Positions 1-8,174 of a stretch of 61,252 nt of DNA are shown piece after piece. The stretch lies in contig JAGKWN010000013.1 of NCBI GenBank assembly GCA_021151805.1, positions 1-61,252 of the forward strand, read 5' to 3'. Below the pieces are notes generated by a model that saw nothing but the letters and a program-made list of their open reading frames with translations, searched no databases and was not told the origin of the DNA. Origin of the DNA: Cytophagaceae bacterium. Lineage in GTDB: Bacteria; Bacteroidota; Bacteroidia; Cytophagales; Cytophagaceae. A program made the position numbers and the translations under genes. Position 1 is the first letter of the stretch; every line of letters begins with the position of its first letter.

Positions 1-85
1 TATAAAAACCATGTAATACTATTCATAAATTATGTAATACTTCTTTTTTAATTCTGTTGTACATTTTTATATAAAACAGAATTAT

Positions 86-820
86 ATGAAAATTCACATT
101 GGTTGTTCTGGCTATAATTATAAAGAGTGGAAGGATATGTTTTATCCGGAAGGACTTCCGCAAAGCAAGTGGCTTCAGTATTATGCAGAACAATATGATA
201 CCGTAGAAATCAATGCCAGCTTTTATCGTTTTCCGACAAGTAAATCATTAAAAGGCTGGTATGAAAAAACTCCCGCACATTTTCGTTTTTCATTAAAAGC
301 GAATAATCAGATTACACATTATAAAAAATTCAATGGTACAAAATCATTGGTCAAAGAATTATACAGTGTTGCTGCTGAAGGCTTGCGCGATAAACTTGAT
401 TGTATACTTTTTCAATTGCCTCCAAGCTTGAAATATTCATTTGAGACACTCGAACGTATCATTGATCAGCTTGATCCTGATTTTAATAATGTACTGGAAT
501 TTCGTGATGCAGGCTGGTGGAATCCGGTTGTATATAATACATTAAAATCAAATAAGATTATTTTTTGTATTTCCAGCTATCCGGACTTGCCCGAGGATTT
601 TATTGTCACGACAGATACTGCTTACGTCCGCCTGCACGGCAAACCTGAATTATATAAATCAAATTATTCAAATCCTGAATTGCACACACTGAGTGATTCG
701 ATAATAAATTCATCAGTTAAAAATGCTTTTATCTATTTTGATAATACCTGGGGTGGTAATGCTATACACAATGCAAAAACGTTAAAACAAATGATGCACC
801 TAAAACAGTACGAATTATGA
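86..820 (+). CDS. DUF72 (YecE-like) TIM-barrel protein
   Basis: This 244-residue protein has the DUF72/YecE family pattern: an N-terminal GCSGYNYKEW segment, then EINASFYRFP, a central FQLPPSLK segment, LEFRDAGWW, and YVRLHGKPELY near the C-terminus. The family is a predicted TIM-barrel whose reaction is not established; the conserved charged and aromatic residues suggest an enzyme. Its stop codon overlaps the Ku start in an ATGA junction, so the two are probably translationally coupled. That coupling makes a link to DNA end repair likely but unproven. The ATG start is the first in frame and sits just after an AT-rich stretch. The family call is secure, the function is not. Confidence 0.9.
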   Translation: MKIHIGCSGYNYKEWKDMFYPEGLPQSKWLQYYAEQYDTVEINASFYRFPTSKSLKGWYEKTPAHFRFSLKANNQITHYKKFNGTKSLVKELYSVAAEGLRDKLDCILFQLPPSLKYSFETLERIIDQLDPDFNNVLEFRDAGWWNPVVYNTLKSNKIIFCISSYPDLPEDFIVTTDTAYVRLHGKPELYKSNYSNPELHTLSDSIINSSVKNAFIYFDNTWGGNAIHNAKTLKQMMHLKQYEL

Positions 821-1596
821 GAACAATCTGGACAGGGGCCATTGGGTTTGGCCTTGTAAACATACCTGTAAAATTATTCAGCGCCACGCATGAGAGTAGA
901 CTTGATCTGGATATGCTGGATAAGAAAGATCATTCACATATAAAATTCCAGCGTGTAAATGAAAAAACAGGTAAAGAAGTTACCTGGGAAAATATCGTGA
1001 AAGGATATAAGGTCGACGATGAATATGTAATTCTAGATGAAAAGGATTTTGAAAAAGCCAATGCTAAAAAAACAAAAACGATCGAAATTATTCAGTTCGT
1101 AATGGAAGACGAAATCGATTCGGTCTATTTTGAGACACCTTACTATATCCAACCGGATAAATCGGGAACGCGCGCTTATGCTTTATTGCGTGAAGCTTTA
1201 CGCAAATCGAAAAAAGTTGCGGTAGCGAATTATGTATTACGAAATAAAGAAGCGCTGGCAATTTTGAAACCCATAGGTGATGTTATTGTTTTAAATAAGA
1301 TTCGTTTTCAGGAAGAGATCCTGGATGCGGATGATCTGGATCTACCAGCGAAAAGCCAGATCAAGGAAGGAGAAATGAAAATGGCACTTACGCTGATTGA
1401 TCAGCTTACCGAAAAATTCGATATATCAAAATATAAAGATACATATACCTCGGAGCTGTTGAAGCTCATAAAGGCTAAAGCTAAAGGTGTTGCACCGAAG
1501 AGTAAATCTGTGGCGGCTAAACCAACAGCAACCAAAGATCTCATGGCACAATTGAAAGCCAGTCTGCAGCCTGCAAGAAGAACGGCTGCAAGATAA
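817..1596 (+). CDS. ku: Ku protein, non-homologous end joining
   Basis: Bacterial Ku is a homodimeric ring that binds DNA double-strand ends and recruits LigD. The 259-residue length is normal for the family. The start (MRTIWTGAIGFGLVNIPVKL) is the typical Ku N-terminus, and the core contains the YFETPYYIQPDK region. After about residue 215 comes a lysine- and alanine-rich basic tail ending ARRTAAR, the sort of extension that mediates DNA or ligase contacts in other bacterial Ku proteins. It overlaps the DUF72 gene by four bases and is followed 29 bases later by ligD, giving a complete two-component NHEJ operon. Confidence in identity is very high. Confidence 0.97.
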   Translation: MRTIWTGAIGFGLVNIPVKLFSATHESRLDLDMLDKKDHSHIKFQRVNEKTGKEVTWENIVKGYKVDDEYVILDEKDFEKANAKKTKTIEIIQFVMEDEIDSVYFETPYYIQPDKSGTRAYALLREALRKSKKVAVANYVLRNKEALAILKPIGDVIVLNKIRFQEEILDADDLDLPAKSQIKEGEMKMALTLIDQLTEKFDISKYKDTYTSELLKLIKAKAKGVAPKSKSVAAKPTATKDLMAQLKASLQPARRTAAR

Positions 1597-1625
1597 AGAT
1601 AGTATAACGTTTAACCGCAAGTATT

Positions 1626-4271
1626 ATGGCACTGGAAACCTATAAAGCAAAACGAAATTTCAGACAAACACCCGAACCGGCAGGGAAGAAGAAAACCGCA
1701 ACTAATGAGCTGAAGTTTGTAATACAACGCCATGCCGCTTCCCATTTGCATTACGATTTCAGACTTGAGATGGAAGGGGTTCTTAAAAGCTGGGCTGTAC
1801 CTAAAGGGCCTTCACTAAACCCACAGGATAAAAGACTTGCCATGATGGTGGAAGACCATCCTTTTGAATACCGCACGTTTCACGGCATTATTCCTGAAGG
1901 AAATTATGGTGCCGGCATTGTTGAAATCTGGGATGAAGGTACATACCATGCGATTGGCAGTACTGACCGTAAAAACAGTGAAAAGGAAATGCTGGCAGCA
2001 CTTAAAAAGGGAAACCTGAAGTTTGTTTTACACGGAAAAAAACTGAAAGGTGAATTCGCATTAGTGAAGATTAAAAATAACAACTCAGCTAAAGATAATG
2101 CCTGGTTGCTGATAAAGCACAACGATGAATATGCTACGGATGAGCTATACAACAGTGAAGACCATGTACCGGCCAATTCGAAGATTATAAAAAAAGATGC
2201 TCCTGCTAAAAAGGCTGCAATCAAAAAAGCAGTAAGCAAAAAGGTTATGACAAAGGAGCCGGTAGTTAAAAAAAAAGTCCCGTCAGCAGCAATAAAAAAA
2301 ATAAAACAAGGACATGACCCAATGCTGCATGAGGTAAAACCCATGCTAGCTAAGTTAAAGGATGAAGCTTTTGATTCTCCGGAATGGTTGTTTGAAATTA
2401 AGTGGGATGGATATCGTGCCATTGCAGAAATTGAGAATGGAAAAGTGGCTCTGTATTCCAGGAATTATATTTCGTTCAATCATAAATATAAACCCATTGT
2501 TGAAGCGCTGGAATCTTTTGGTCACAACGCCGTGCTGGATGGAGAGATCGTTGTGTTGAATGATGATGGGACTTCCAGTTTCCAGGGCTTGCAGCAATAC
2601 GATGAAAAACCAAGTCCGAATCTTTTTTATTGTGTATTCGATATTTTATTTCTTGATGGGCATGATCTTCGGGATCTTCCATTAATAGAGCGCAAGCAAC
2701 GGCTAGCCGATATCTGGCCGGATGTGCCGAATATTAAATATAGCGATCACATTGAGAAGGACGGAATCAGTTTTTTTGAACTGGCAAGAAAGAATAAGCT
2801 GGAAGGCATTATGGCAAAGAAAGCAGACAGTAGCTATCGTCTTGGTCTGCGTTCTTCGGAATGGCTTAAAATTAAAATCATACACGCGCAGGAAGCAATT
2901 ATCTGCGGCTTTACGGCTCCACGGAATTCACGTAAGGATTTTGGCGCATTGATTCTGGGTGCATATGAAAAAGGCAGGTTGGTATATATTGGTCATACGG
3001 GCGGAGGCTTCAATACAGCTTTATTGTCTTCGACATTAAAACTCATGAAGCCTTTAATTCAAAAAGAATCTCCGTTTGATGTAAAAGTAAAAACAAATGA
3101 AAAAGTGACCTGGGTTAAACCGAAGTTGGTGTGTGAAATTGCTTTTTCAGAATGGACTAACGACGGACATATGCGGCAGCCTATTTTTCAAGGTATGCGT
3201 ATCGATAAGAAAGCAAATGAAGTAGTACGCGAATTGCCAGCAGTTACAACTATTCCGGAAGATGATATGGAAGTGAAAACAAAAAACACAGCTAAGAGCA
3301 GAACTGCTGGAGTAGTTAAAAGCCGTGCTCCAGAAAAAACAGTCGAAACAAAAAAAACTGGGAAAAAAAATAGCAGTGAGCTAAAGATCGGCTCCCGTGT
3401 TTTAGCGATCAGTAACCGTTCAAAGGTTTATTGGCCTGAAGATGGGTATACCAAAGGTGATCTGATTGATTATTATATGCAGGCGGCAGATTACATACTG
3501 CCTTATCTTAAAGACCGTCCGGAGTCTCTAAACAGGCATCCTAATGGTATCAATGGCTCCAGTTTTTTTCAGAAAGACATGGGAGAGAGCCTGCCGGACT
3601 GGATACAATCGAAAGAAATTTTTTCGGAATCAAACGCGAAAGAGATTCGCTACATGCTTTGTCAGGATAAGGCTACATTGATCTACATGGCAAACCTGGG
3701 TTGTATTGAAATTAATCCCTGGAATTCACGTGTACAGAAGATCGAGTATCCCGATTACATTGTCATTGATCTGGATCCCGGTGATAATACCTTTGATGAA
3801 GTCATACAAACAGCACTTGTTGTAAAGAAAATATTGGATAAAGCCGGCGCTGAATCATATTGTAAAACTTCAGGTTCAACCGGCTTGCATATCTATATTC
3901 CTTTAGGTGCCAAATACGATTATGAGCAGGGAAAGAATTTTGCTCATGTGATTGCACAATTGGTGCACGATCAATTGCCGGAATTGACAAGTCTGGTAAG
4001 GAATCCAAGAGAGCGCAAGAAGCAGATTTATATTGACTACCTTCAGAACCGCGGCGGACAAACCCTTGCAGCGCCCTACAGTGTTCGGCCTAAGCCTGGA
4101 GCTACCGTTTCAACCCCGCTGGAATGGAAAGAAGTGAAAAAAGGTTTGCATCCTTCGCAATTCACCATTAAAACAATTTTTAAGCGCCTGGAGAAAAAAG
4201 GGGATTTGTTTAAGGGAGTGTTAGGCAAAGGTATTGATATGCGGAAATGTTTAAAGAATCTGGAAACTTGA
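1626..4271 (+). CDS. ligD: Multifunctional ATP-dependent DNA ligase LigD
   Basis: LigD processes and seals broken DNA ends brought together by Ku. Three domains are visible in the order phosphoesterase, ligase, polymerase. The 3'-phosphoesterase domain (about residues 25-180) has the HLHYDFRL metal-site motif (H40, H42, D44). A lysine-rich linker (about 190-225) follows. The ligase domain (about 235-540) has the adenylation motif EIKWDGYR with the nucleotidyl lysine at K259. A second lysine-rich linker precedes the primase-like polymerase domain (about 585-870), with the catalytic DLD of DLDPGD at 715-717. The order matches Pseudomonas-type LigD rather than the mycobacterial order. All three active sites look intact at 881 residues. 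Confidence 0.97.
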   Translation: MALETYKAKRNFRQTPEPAGKKKTATNELKFVIQRHAASHLHYDFRLEMEGVLKSWAVPKGPSLNPQDKRLAMMVEDHPFEYRTFHGIIPEGNYGAGIVEIWDEGTYHAIGSTDRKNSEKEMLAALKKGNLKFVLHGKKLKGEFALVKIKNNNSAKDNAWLLIKHNDEYATDELYNSEDHVPANSKIIKKDAPAKKAAIKKAVSKKVMTKEPVVKKKVPSAAIKKIKQGHDPMLHEVKPMLAKLKDEAFDSPEWLFEIKWDGYRAIAEIENGKVALYSRNYISFNHKYKPIVEALESFGHNAVLDGEIVVLNDDGTSSFQGLQQYDEKPSPNLFYCVFDILFLDGHDLRDLPLIERKQRLADIWPDVPNIKYSDHIEKDGISFFELARKNKLEGIMAKKADSSYRLGLRSSEWLKIKIIHAQEAIICGFTAPRNSRKDFGALILGAYEKGRLVYIGHTGGGFNTALLSSTLKLMKPLIQKESPFDVKVKTNEKVTWVKPKLVCEIAFSEWTNDGHMRQPIFQGMRIDKKANEVVRELPAVTTIPEDDMEVKTKNTAKSRTAGVVKSRAPEKTVETKKTGKKNSSELKIGSRVLAISNRSKVYWPEDGYTKGDLIDYYMQAADYILPYLKDRPESLNRHPNGINGSSFFQKDMGESLPDWIQSKEIFSESNAKEIRYMLCQDKATLIYMANLGCIEINPWNSRVQKIEYPDYIVIDLDPGDNTFDEVIQTALVVKKILDKAGAESYCKTSGSTGLHIYIPLGAKYDYEQGKNFAHVIAQLVHDQLPELTSLVRNPRERKKQIYIDYLQNRGGQTLAAPYSVRPKPGATVSTPLEWKEVKKGLHPSQFTIKTIFKRLEKKGDLFKGVLGKGIDMRKCLKNLET

Positions 4272-4273
4272 TA

Positions 4274-4314
4274 GAATTATGAATTATGAATTATGAATTA
4301 TGAATTATGAATTA
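4274..4314 (+). repeat. GAATTAT heptamer tandem repeat, 5.9 copies
   Basis: Five perfect GAATTAT units plus six bases of a sixth start two bases after the ligD stop codon. The reverse complement of the same sequence type returns about 65 bases downstream as part of a hairpin (4378-4416), so the intergenic region is bounded by complementary arrays. The heptamer period resembles the short tandemly repeated repetitive (STRR) sequences described in cyanobacteria. Confidence 0.9.
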
Positions 4315-4377
4315 ATTGATGTTTCTTAATTCAATGCTAATAGGGATATAAATATTTATACAATATGTGATGATTAT

Positions 4378-4416
4378 AATTATGAGTTATGAATTCATCA
4401 TTCATAACTCATAATT
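4378..4416. terminator. 17-bp perfect inverted repeat between convergent ligD and katE
   Basis: Arms 4378-4394 and 4400-4416 are exact reverse complements over 17 bp with a five-base loop. It lies between the convergent ends of ligD and the catalase gene and would form a stable though AT-rich hairpin in either transcript. Neither side has a long uniform U tract, so a terminator role is inference from position. The arm sequence is a variant of the GAATTAT heptamer at 4274-4314. Confidence 0.6.
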
Positions 4417-4426
4417 GTTAATTATT

Positions 4427-6562
4427 TTAAACAAGTTCTTCGCGTTCCCAGAAGCGGTGCTTGCCAAGTGCTTTAATGAAGGCTGTGGTGTCTTTGTTTA
4501 AGACGATACCTTCATCTTTGTTTGCGACTTCTCCAAGAATAGCTTTGATTACTGCAGCTCCTTCATCTTCACCGCCAATAACTTTACAATGCTTATAGGC
4601 ATCCGTTACGAATTCGATGATTTCGTTACTATTTTTTAAGTTGCTGTTGCCTTTACCTGCAGGAATAAATACACCATCAAATAATACAGAAGATGCTGTT
4701 AGGAAACTTTGGTCAACTTTTATTTTTTTATCTTCTTCCGTTTTAATGAACCCTAAATGCGGGGCGACTATTTTTACCACAGCGCCTTTCTTTTCCAATG
4801 CGGTTCTATAATTTACTACAGAAGTATTGTAGATATCATCTGTACATAAAAACGCGATTTGCTTGGTTCTGATAGAGCTCGTTACGGTTGGGTTGTTAAT
4901 CATGCTCAATGCTTTGGAAAAGCTTGTGTTCTGATTACATGTTTCCGGTTCATACTTTGTAGGATTGGCATCAGCCCCAACACCTTTATTCATAGGCATT
5001 TCCGGTTTAGGTACAGGTATGCCCAAGCCTGCAGCTACTTTAGCAGCAAGTGTTTTATCTACCTGGGAAAGTAAGCCAACCATGCGTATCCGTATCGCTT
5101 CGGTTTCTACTTTTCCTAATTCAAACCGTAATGCTTTAATGATGTGATTTTTTTCGACTTCTGTCTGACTGTTATAAAATAACGTTGCCTGGCTAAAGTG
5201 ATCAGAAAAACTTTTGCTCCGGTCACGTGCTTTTTGTGCATCAATGTTCATGCTTTCATTAAAGCTTGTAAAACCGCCCTGGTTGATCTTTGCTTGAAAC
5301 GGGCAGCCGCTGCCAAGGGAGTTCGGATGGTAGCTTACTCGTCCTGAATTGATCTCTTGCCGCATATGGCCATCACGCTGGTTATTGTGCATAGGTGCAA
5401 TGGTACGGTTGATCGGAATCTCATGAAAATTCGGACTGCCAAGTCGGGAGAGCTGTGTATCTGTGTAAGAGAATAATCTACCTTGTAAAAGTGGATCATT
5501 GGTGAAATCAATACCAGGAACGAGATGTCCGGGATGAAAAGCAACTTGTTCTGTTTCGGCAAAAAAATTATCAGGATTTCGGTTGAGTACCATCTTACCT
5601 ATGATCCTTACAGGAACTTCTTCTTCAGGAATTAGTTTAGTAGGGTCAAGTAAATCAAACGAGAAATTATATTCGTCGGCTTCCGGTATTAGCTGTACGC
5701 CTAATTCCCATTCAGGAAAATTGCCGGATTCAATGGCTTCCCATAGATCTTGTCGGTGGAAGTCTGAATTTTTCCCTGAAATTTTTTGAGCTTCATCCCA
5801 GGCGACAGCATGTGTACCCATTAAAGGCTTCCAGTGAAATTTTACAAAATACGATTCATTTTTATCATTAATGAACCTGAATGTATGAACGCCAAAACCT
5901 TCCATCATGCGCAGGCTGCGAGGTATTGCCCTGTCAGACATTGCCCACATAATCATATGCATGGATTCGGGCATAAGTGAAATGAAATCCCAGAAGGTAT
6001 CATGAGCAGAAGCGGCCTGCGGCATTTCATGATGAGGCTCTGGTTTTACTGCATGAATAAGGTCGGGAAATTTCATGGCGTCCTGAATAAAAAATACAGG
6101 AATATTATTTCCTACCAGATCATAGTTACCTTCTTCTGTATAAAACTTAACGGCAAAACCTCTGACATCCCGCGCCAGATCTGTAGATCCTCTGAAGCCA
6201 GCTACAGTTGAGAAGCGCACGAATACAGGTGTTCTTATTTCCGGATCCTGCAAGAATCCTGCTTTTGTATAATTTGCCATAGATTCATATGCCTGGAAAT
6301 ATCCATGCGCGGCTGATCCTCTGGCATGCACAACTCTTTCGGGAATGCGTTCATGGTCAAAATGTGTGATCTTCTCCCGCATGATAAAATCTTCCAGCAA
6401 TGAAGGACCGCGTTCTCCGGCTTTTAAGGTATTGTTATCATCGTTGATCCTCGTTCCCTGGTCAGTTGTCATGTACTGATCTGTAGCATCAGATGTGTCT
6501 TTTTGTAAATCTGAAAGTTTGGAATCCAATGCTTCGCCTGTTTTAGGTGTATTTTTTTTCAT
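4427..6562 (-). CDS. katE: Large-subunit HPII-type catalase with C-terminal DJ-1/PfpI-like domain
   Basis: This enzyme converts hydrogen peroxide to water and oxygen. At 711 residues it belongs to the large (clade II, HPII) catalases. The core shows the DHERIPERVVHARGSAAHG active-site segment, FFIQDAMKFPDLIHA, and the proximal haem-ligand segment RLFSYTDTQLSRLG. From about residue 565 a flavodoxin/DJ-1-like domain follows. The chosen ATG (6560-6562) gives the usual HPII beginning MKKNTPKTGEALDSKL; the reading frame is open 62 codons further upstream, but that part is hydrophobic, unlike catalases, and AT-rich. No Fur/PerR-type 7-1-7 box was found upstream. The gene converges on the NHEJ operon. 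Confidence 0.95.
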   Translation of the reverse strand: MKKNTPKTGEALDSKLSDLQKDTSDATDQYMTTDQGTRINDDNNTLKAGERGPSLLEDFIMREKITHFDHERIPERVVHARGSAAHGYFQAYESMANYTKAGFLQDPEIRTPVFVRFSTVAGFRGSTDLARDVRGFAVKFYTEEGNYDLVGNNIPVFFIQDAMKFPDLIHAVKPEPHHEMPQAASAHDTFWDFISLMPESMHMIMWAMSDRAIPRSLRMMEGFGVHTFRFINDKNESYFVKFHWKPLMGTHAVAWDEAQKISGKNSDFHRQDLWEAIESGNFPEWELGVQLIPEADEYNFSFDLLDPTKLIPEEEVPVRIIGKMVLNRNPDNFFAETEQVAFHPGHLVPGIDFTNDPLLQGRLFSYTDTQLSRLGSPNFHEIPINRTIAPMHNNQRDGHMRQEINSGRVSYHPNSLGSGCPFQAKINQGGFTSFNESMNIDAQKARDRSKSFSDHFSQATLFYNSQTEVEKNHIIKALRFELGKVETEAIRIRMVGLLSQVDKTLAAKVAAGLGIPVPKPEMPMNKGVGADANPTKYEPETCNQNTSFSKALSMINNPTVTSSIRTKQIAFLCTDDIYNTSVVNYRTALEKKGAVVKIVAPHLGFIKTEEDKKIKVDQSFLTASSVLFDGVFIPAGKGNSNLKNSNEIIEFVTDAYKHCKVIGGEDEGAAVIKAILGEVANKDEGIVLNKDTTAFIKALGKHRFWEREELV

Positions 6563-6873
6563 AACAGAATATGGTAAGTTGAATAAATAGAAGATACAAA
6601 AAACAGGAGCAAGGAACCAGCCTTGGATTTGAACTCCGGAGCGATAAGACACGATATAAAGCAGATCATAATAAGATTTTTTTGATGCTTTTATATATGC
6701 AGAATTGTATAAATGTATAACTACTGCATAAAGGCTATACCTAAGCATATCTTACTAAAAACTATGCATGCGTAGTATTTTGTATTATTTGTAGTCTGTT
6801 TTTATTTTCATAAAAGAAAAAACTTTCAAATTTTTTTGGGACAAAAGAGCTGTTTTTTTTGTTATTAGTTTAT

Positions 6874-8103
6874 ATGCCGAAATTATATTTCAATTCCAAC
6901 GCCCGCTATGCGGATTTACCTTTGCATTACGGCAAAGTGCCGCCGTGGCTTGCCCAGCGGATGACTTTGCTTGGCGGTGCAATTGTTGAATCTATTGTTC
7001 TGGAATATGGGAAATCTGCAGTGTTGAGCCGCTTGAGTGATCCGTTCTGGTTTCAGGCTTTTGGTTGTGCGCTTGGCATGGACTGGCATTCGTCCGGAAT
7101 TACAACATCGGTGATGGGATCATTAAAAGCGGCTGTAAATCCCAAATTTAAAGAGTTGGGTATTTATATCTGTGGCGGAAAAGGAAAGCACTCCAGGCAA
7201 ACACCGGCTGAATTGTTACAGCTGGCAGACCGTACCGGCTTAAATGGTACAGAGCTGGTACATTCAAGTAAATTATCTGCAAAGGTTGATAATACAGCTA
7301 TTCAGGATGGATTTCAATTATACCTGCACAATTTTATTGTAACGGATGAAGGCGAATGGGCTGTTGTGCAGCAAGGCATGAATGATGCTAACGGAATGGC
7401 GCGCCGTTATCACTGGCATTCTGAAAAGGTAATTTCTTTTGTTGAAAATCCACATACATTTATTTATGGAAAAAATCAGGGTGAAATATTAAATCTCGCT
7501 GCAACAGAAGCAGCCGCAGCAAAGACGGGTATTTTGGAACTGGTAAACGAGAGACCTGCATTGATTTTGCCGGAGATTCAGAAGATTGTGATGCCCAGGC
7601 ATCATGAAGTGCGCGCTTCAAATGTAAATTTAAAACGTTTGGGAAGTATATTGGCATTAGCGCACGAAAGTGATCTGAAAAATTTTGAGTCACTGCTTTT
7701 ACTTGAAGGAGTAGGCCCAAGAACGATTCAGTCGTTGGCGCTGGTGAGCGAAGTCATTCATGGCACACCTTCCCGGTTTAGCGATCCTGCTCGCTTCTCT
7801 TTTGCTCATGGCGGTAAAGATGGTCATCCGTTTCCGGTGCCGGTAAAAGTGTATGATGAAACAATTGCTATTTTACAGACATCCGTTGAAAAGGCAAAGT
7901 TAGGAGATAGCGATAAGCAGCAGGCGATTAAAAACCTTACTATTGCTGCGCAGCAAATGGAAAAAAGCTTTGAGCCTGACGCTAACGCATTCGATCGTGT
8001 GATTGCAAAGGAGCGTGCAGAATCACATAAATATGGCGGCCGTACAGTTTTTGGTAAAGCCAAACCGCCGAAGAAGGATGATGGTCAGTTGAATTTATTT
8101 TAA
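6874..8103 (+). CDS. DUF763 family protein with C-terminal QLNLF motif
   Basis: The N-terminal segment ADLPLHYGKVPPWLAQRM and the FAHGGKDGHPFPVPV segment (about residues 310-325) are hallmarks of the DUF763/COG1415 family, which is found in bacteria and archaea and has no established activity. A helix-hairpin-helix-like stretch (LEGVGPRTIQSLALVSEVI, about residues 275-295) suggests DNA contact. The last five residues, QLNLF, match the sliding-clamp-binding consensus QL[SDN]LF, which supports a role at the replisome or in repair. I chose the ATG at 6874; an in-frame TTG lies 15 bases upstream. The nearby ku, ligD and katE genes fit a repair or stress theme. Family call is firm, function inferred. 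Confidence 0.9.
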   Translation: MPKLYFNSNARYADLPLHYGKVPPWLAQRMTLLGGAIVESIVLEYGKSAVLSRLSDPFWFQAFGCALGMDWHSSGITTSVMGSLKAAVNPKFKELGIYICGGKGKHSRQTPAELLQLADRTGLNGTELVHSSKLSAKVDNTAIQDGFQLYLHNFIVTDEGEWAVVQQGMNDANGMARRYHWHSEKVISFVENPHTFIYGKNQGEILNLAATEAAAAKTGILELVNERPALILPEIQKIVMPRHHEVRASNVNLKRLGSILALAHESDLKNFESLLLLEGVGPRTIQSLALVSEVIHGTPSRFSDPARFSFAHGGKDGHPFPVPVKVYDETIAILQTSVEKAKLGDSDKQQAIKNLTIAAQQMEKSFEPDANAFDRVIAKERAESHKYGGRTVFGKAKPPKKDDGQLNLF

Positions 8104-8116
8104 TGAATGATATAAT

Positions 8117-8150
8117 AAAAAAACCTTTGCTGCAGAGCAAAGGTTTTTTT
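8117..8150. terminator. Bidirectional intrinsic terminator
   Basis: A perfect 15-bp stem (8117-8131 with 8136-8150) and a four-base loop has seven A on one flank and seven T on the other, so it can terminate both the DUF763 gene and the convergent prfB gene. Confidence 0.92.
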
Positions 8151-8174
8151 TACATAAAAACAGTTAATGAATAA

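Noticed and set aside
1904..2422. Minus-strand open frame of 172 codons inside ligD
   Set aside because: It mirrors the lysine-rich linker and ligase coding sequence of ligD, is low in complexity and has no family features; it is an antisense shadow.
4274..4314. Possible CRISPR-like array
   Set aside because: Units are seven bases with no spacers and no cas genes in the window; it is a simple tandem repeat.
6563..6748. Sixty-two-codon N-terminal extension of the catalase
   Set aside because: The extension is hydrophobic and AT-rich and unlike any catalase; the ATG at 6562 gives the normal HPII N-terminus.
4427..6858. PerR/Fur control of the catalase gene
   Set aside because: No 7-1-7 palindrome was found in the sequence upstream of the catalase start, unlike the PerR-like/peroxiredoxin unit.
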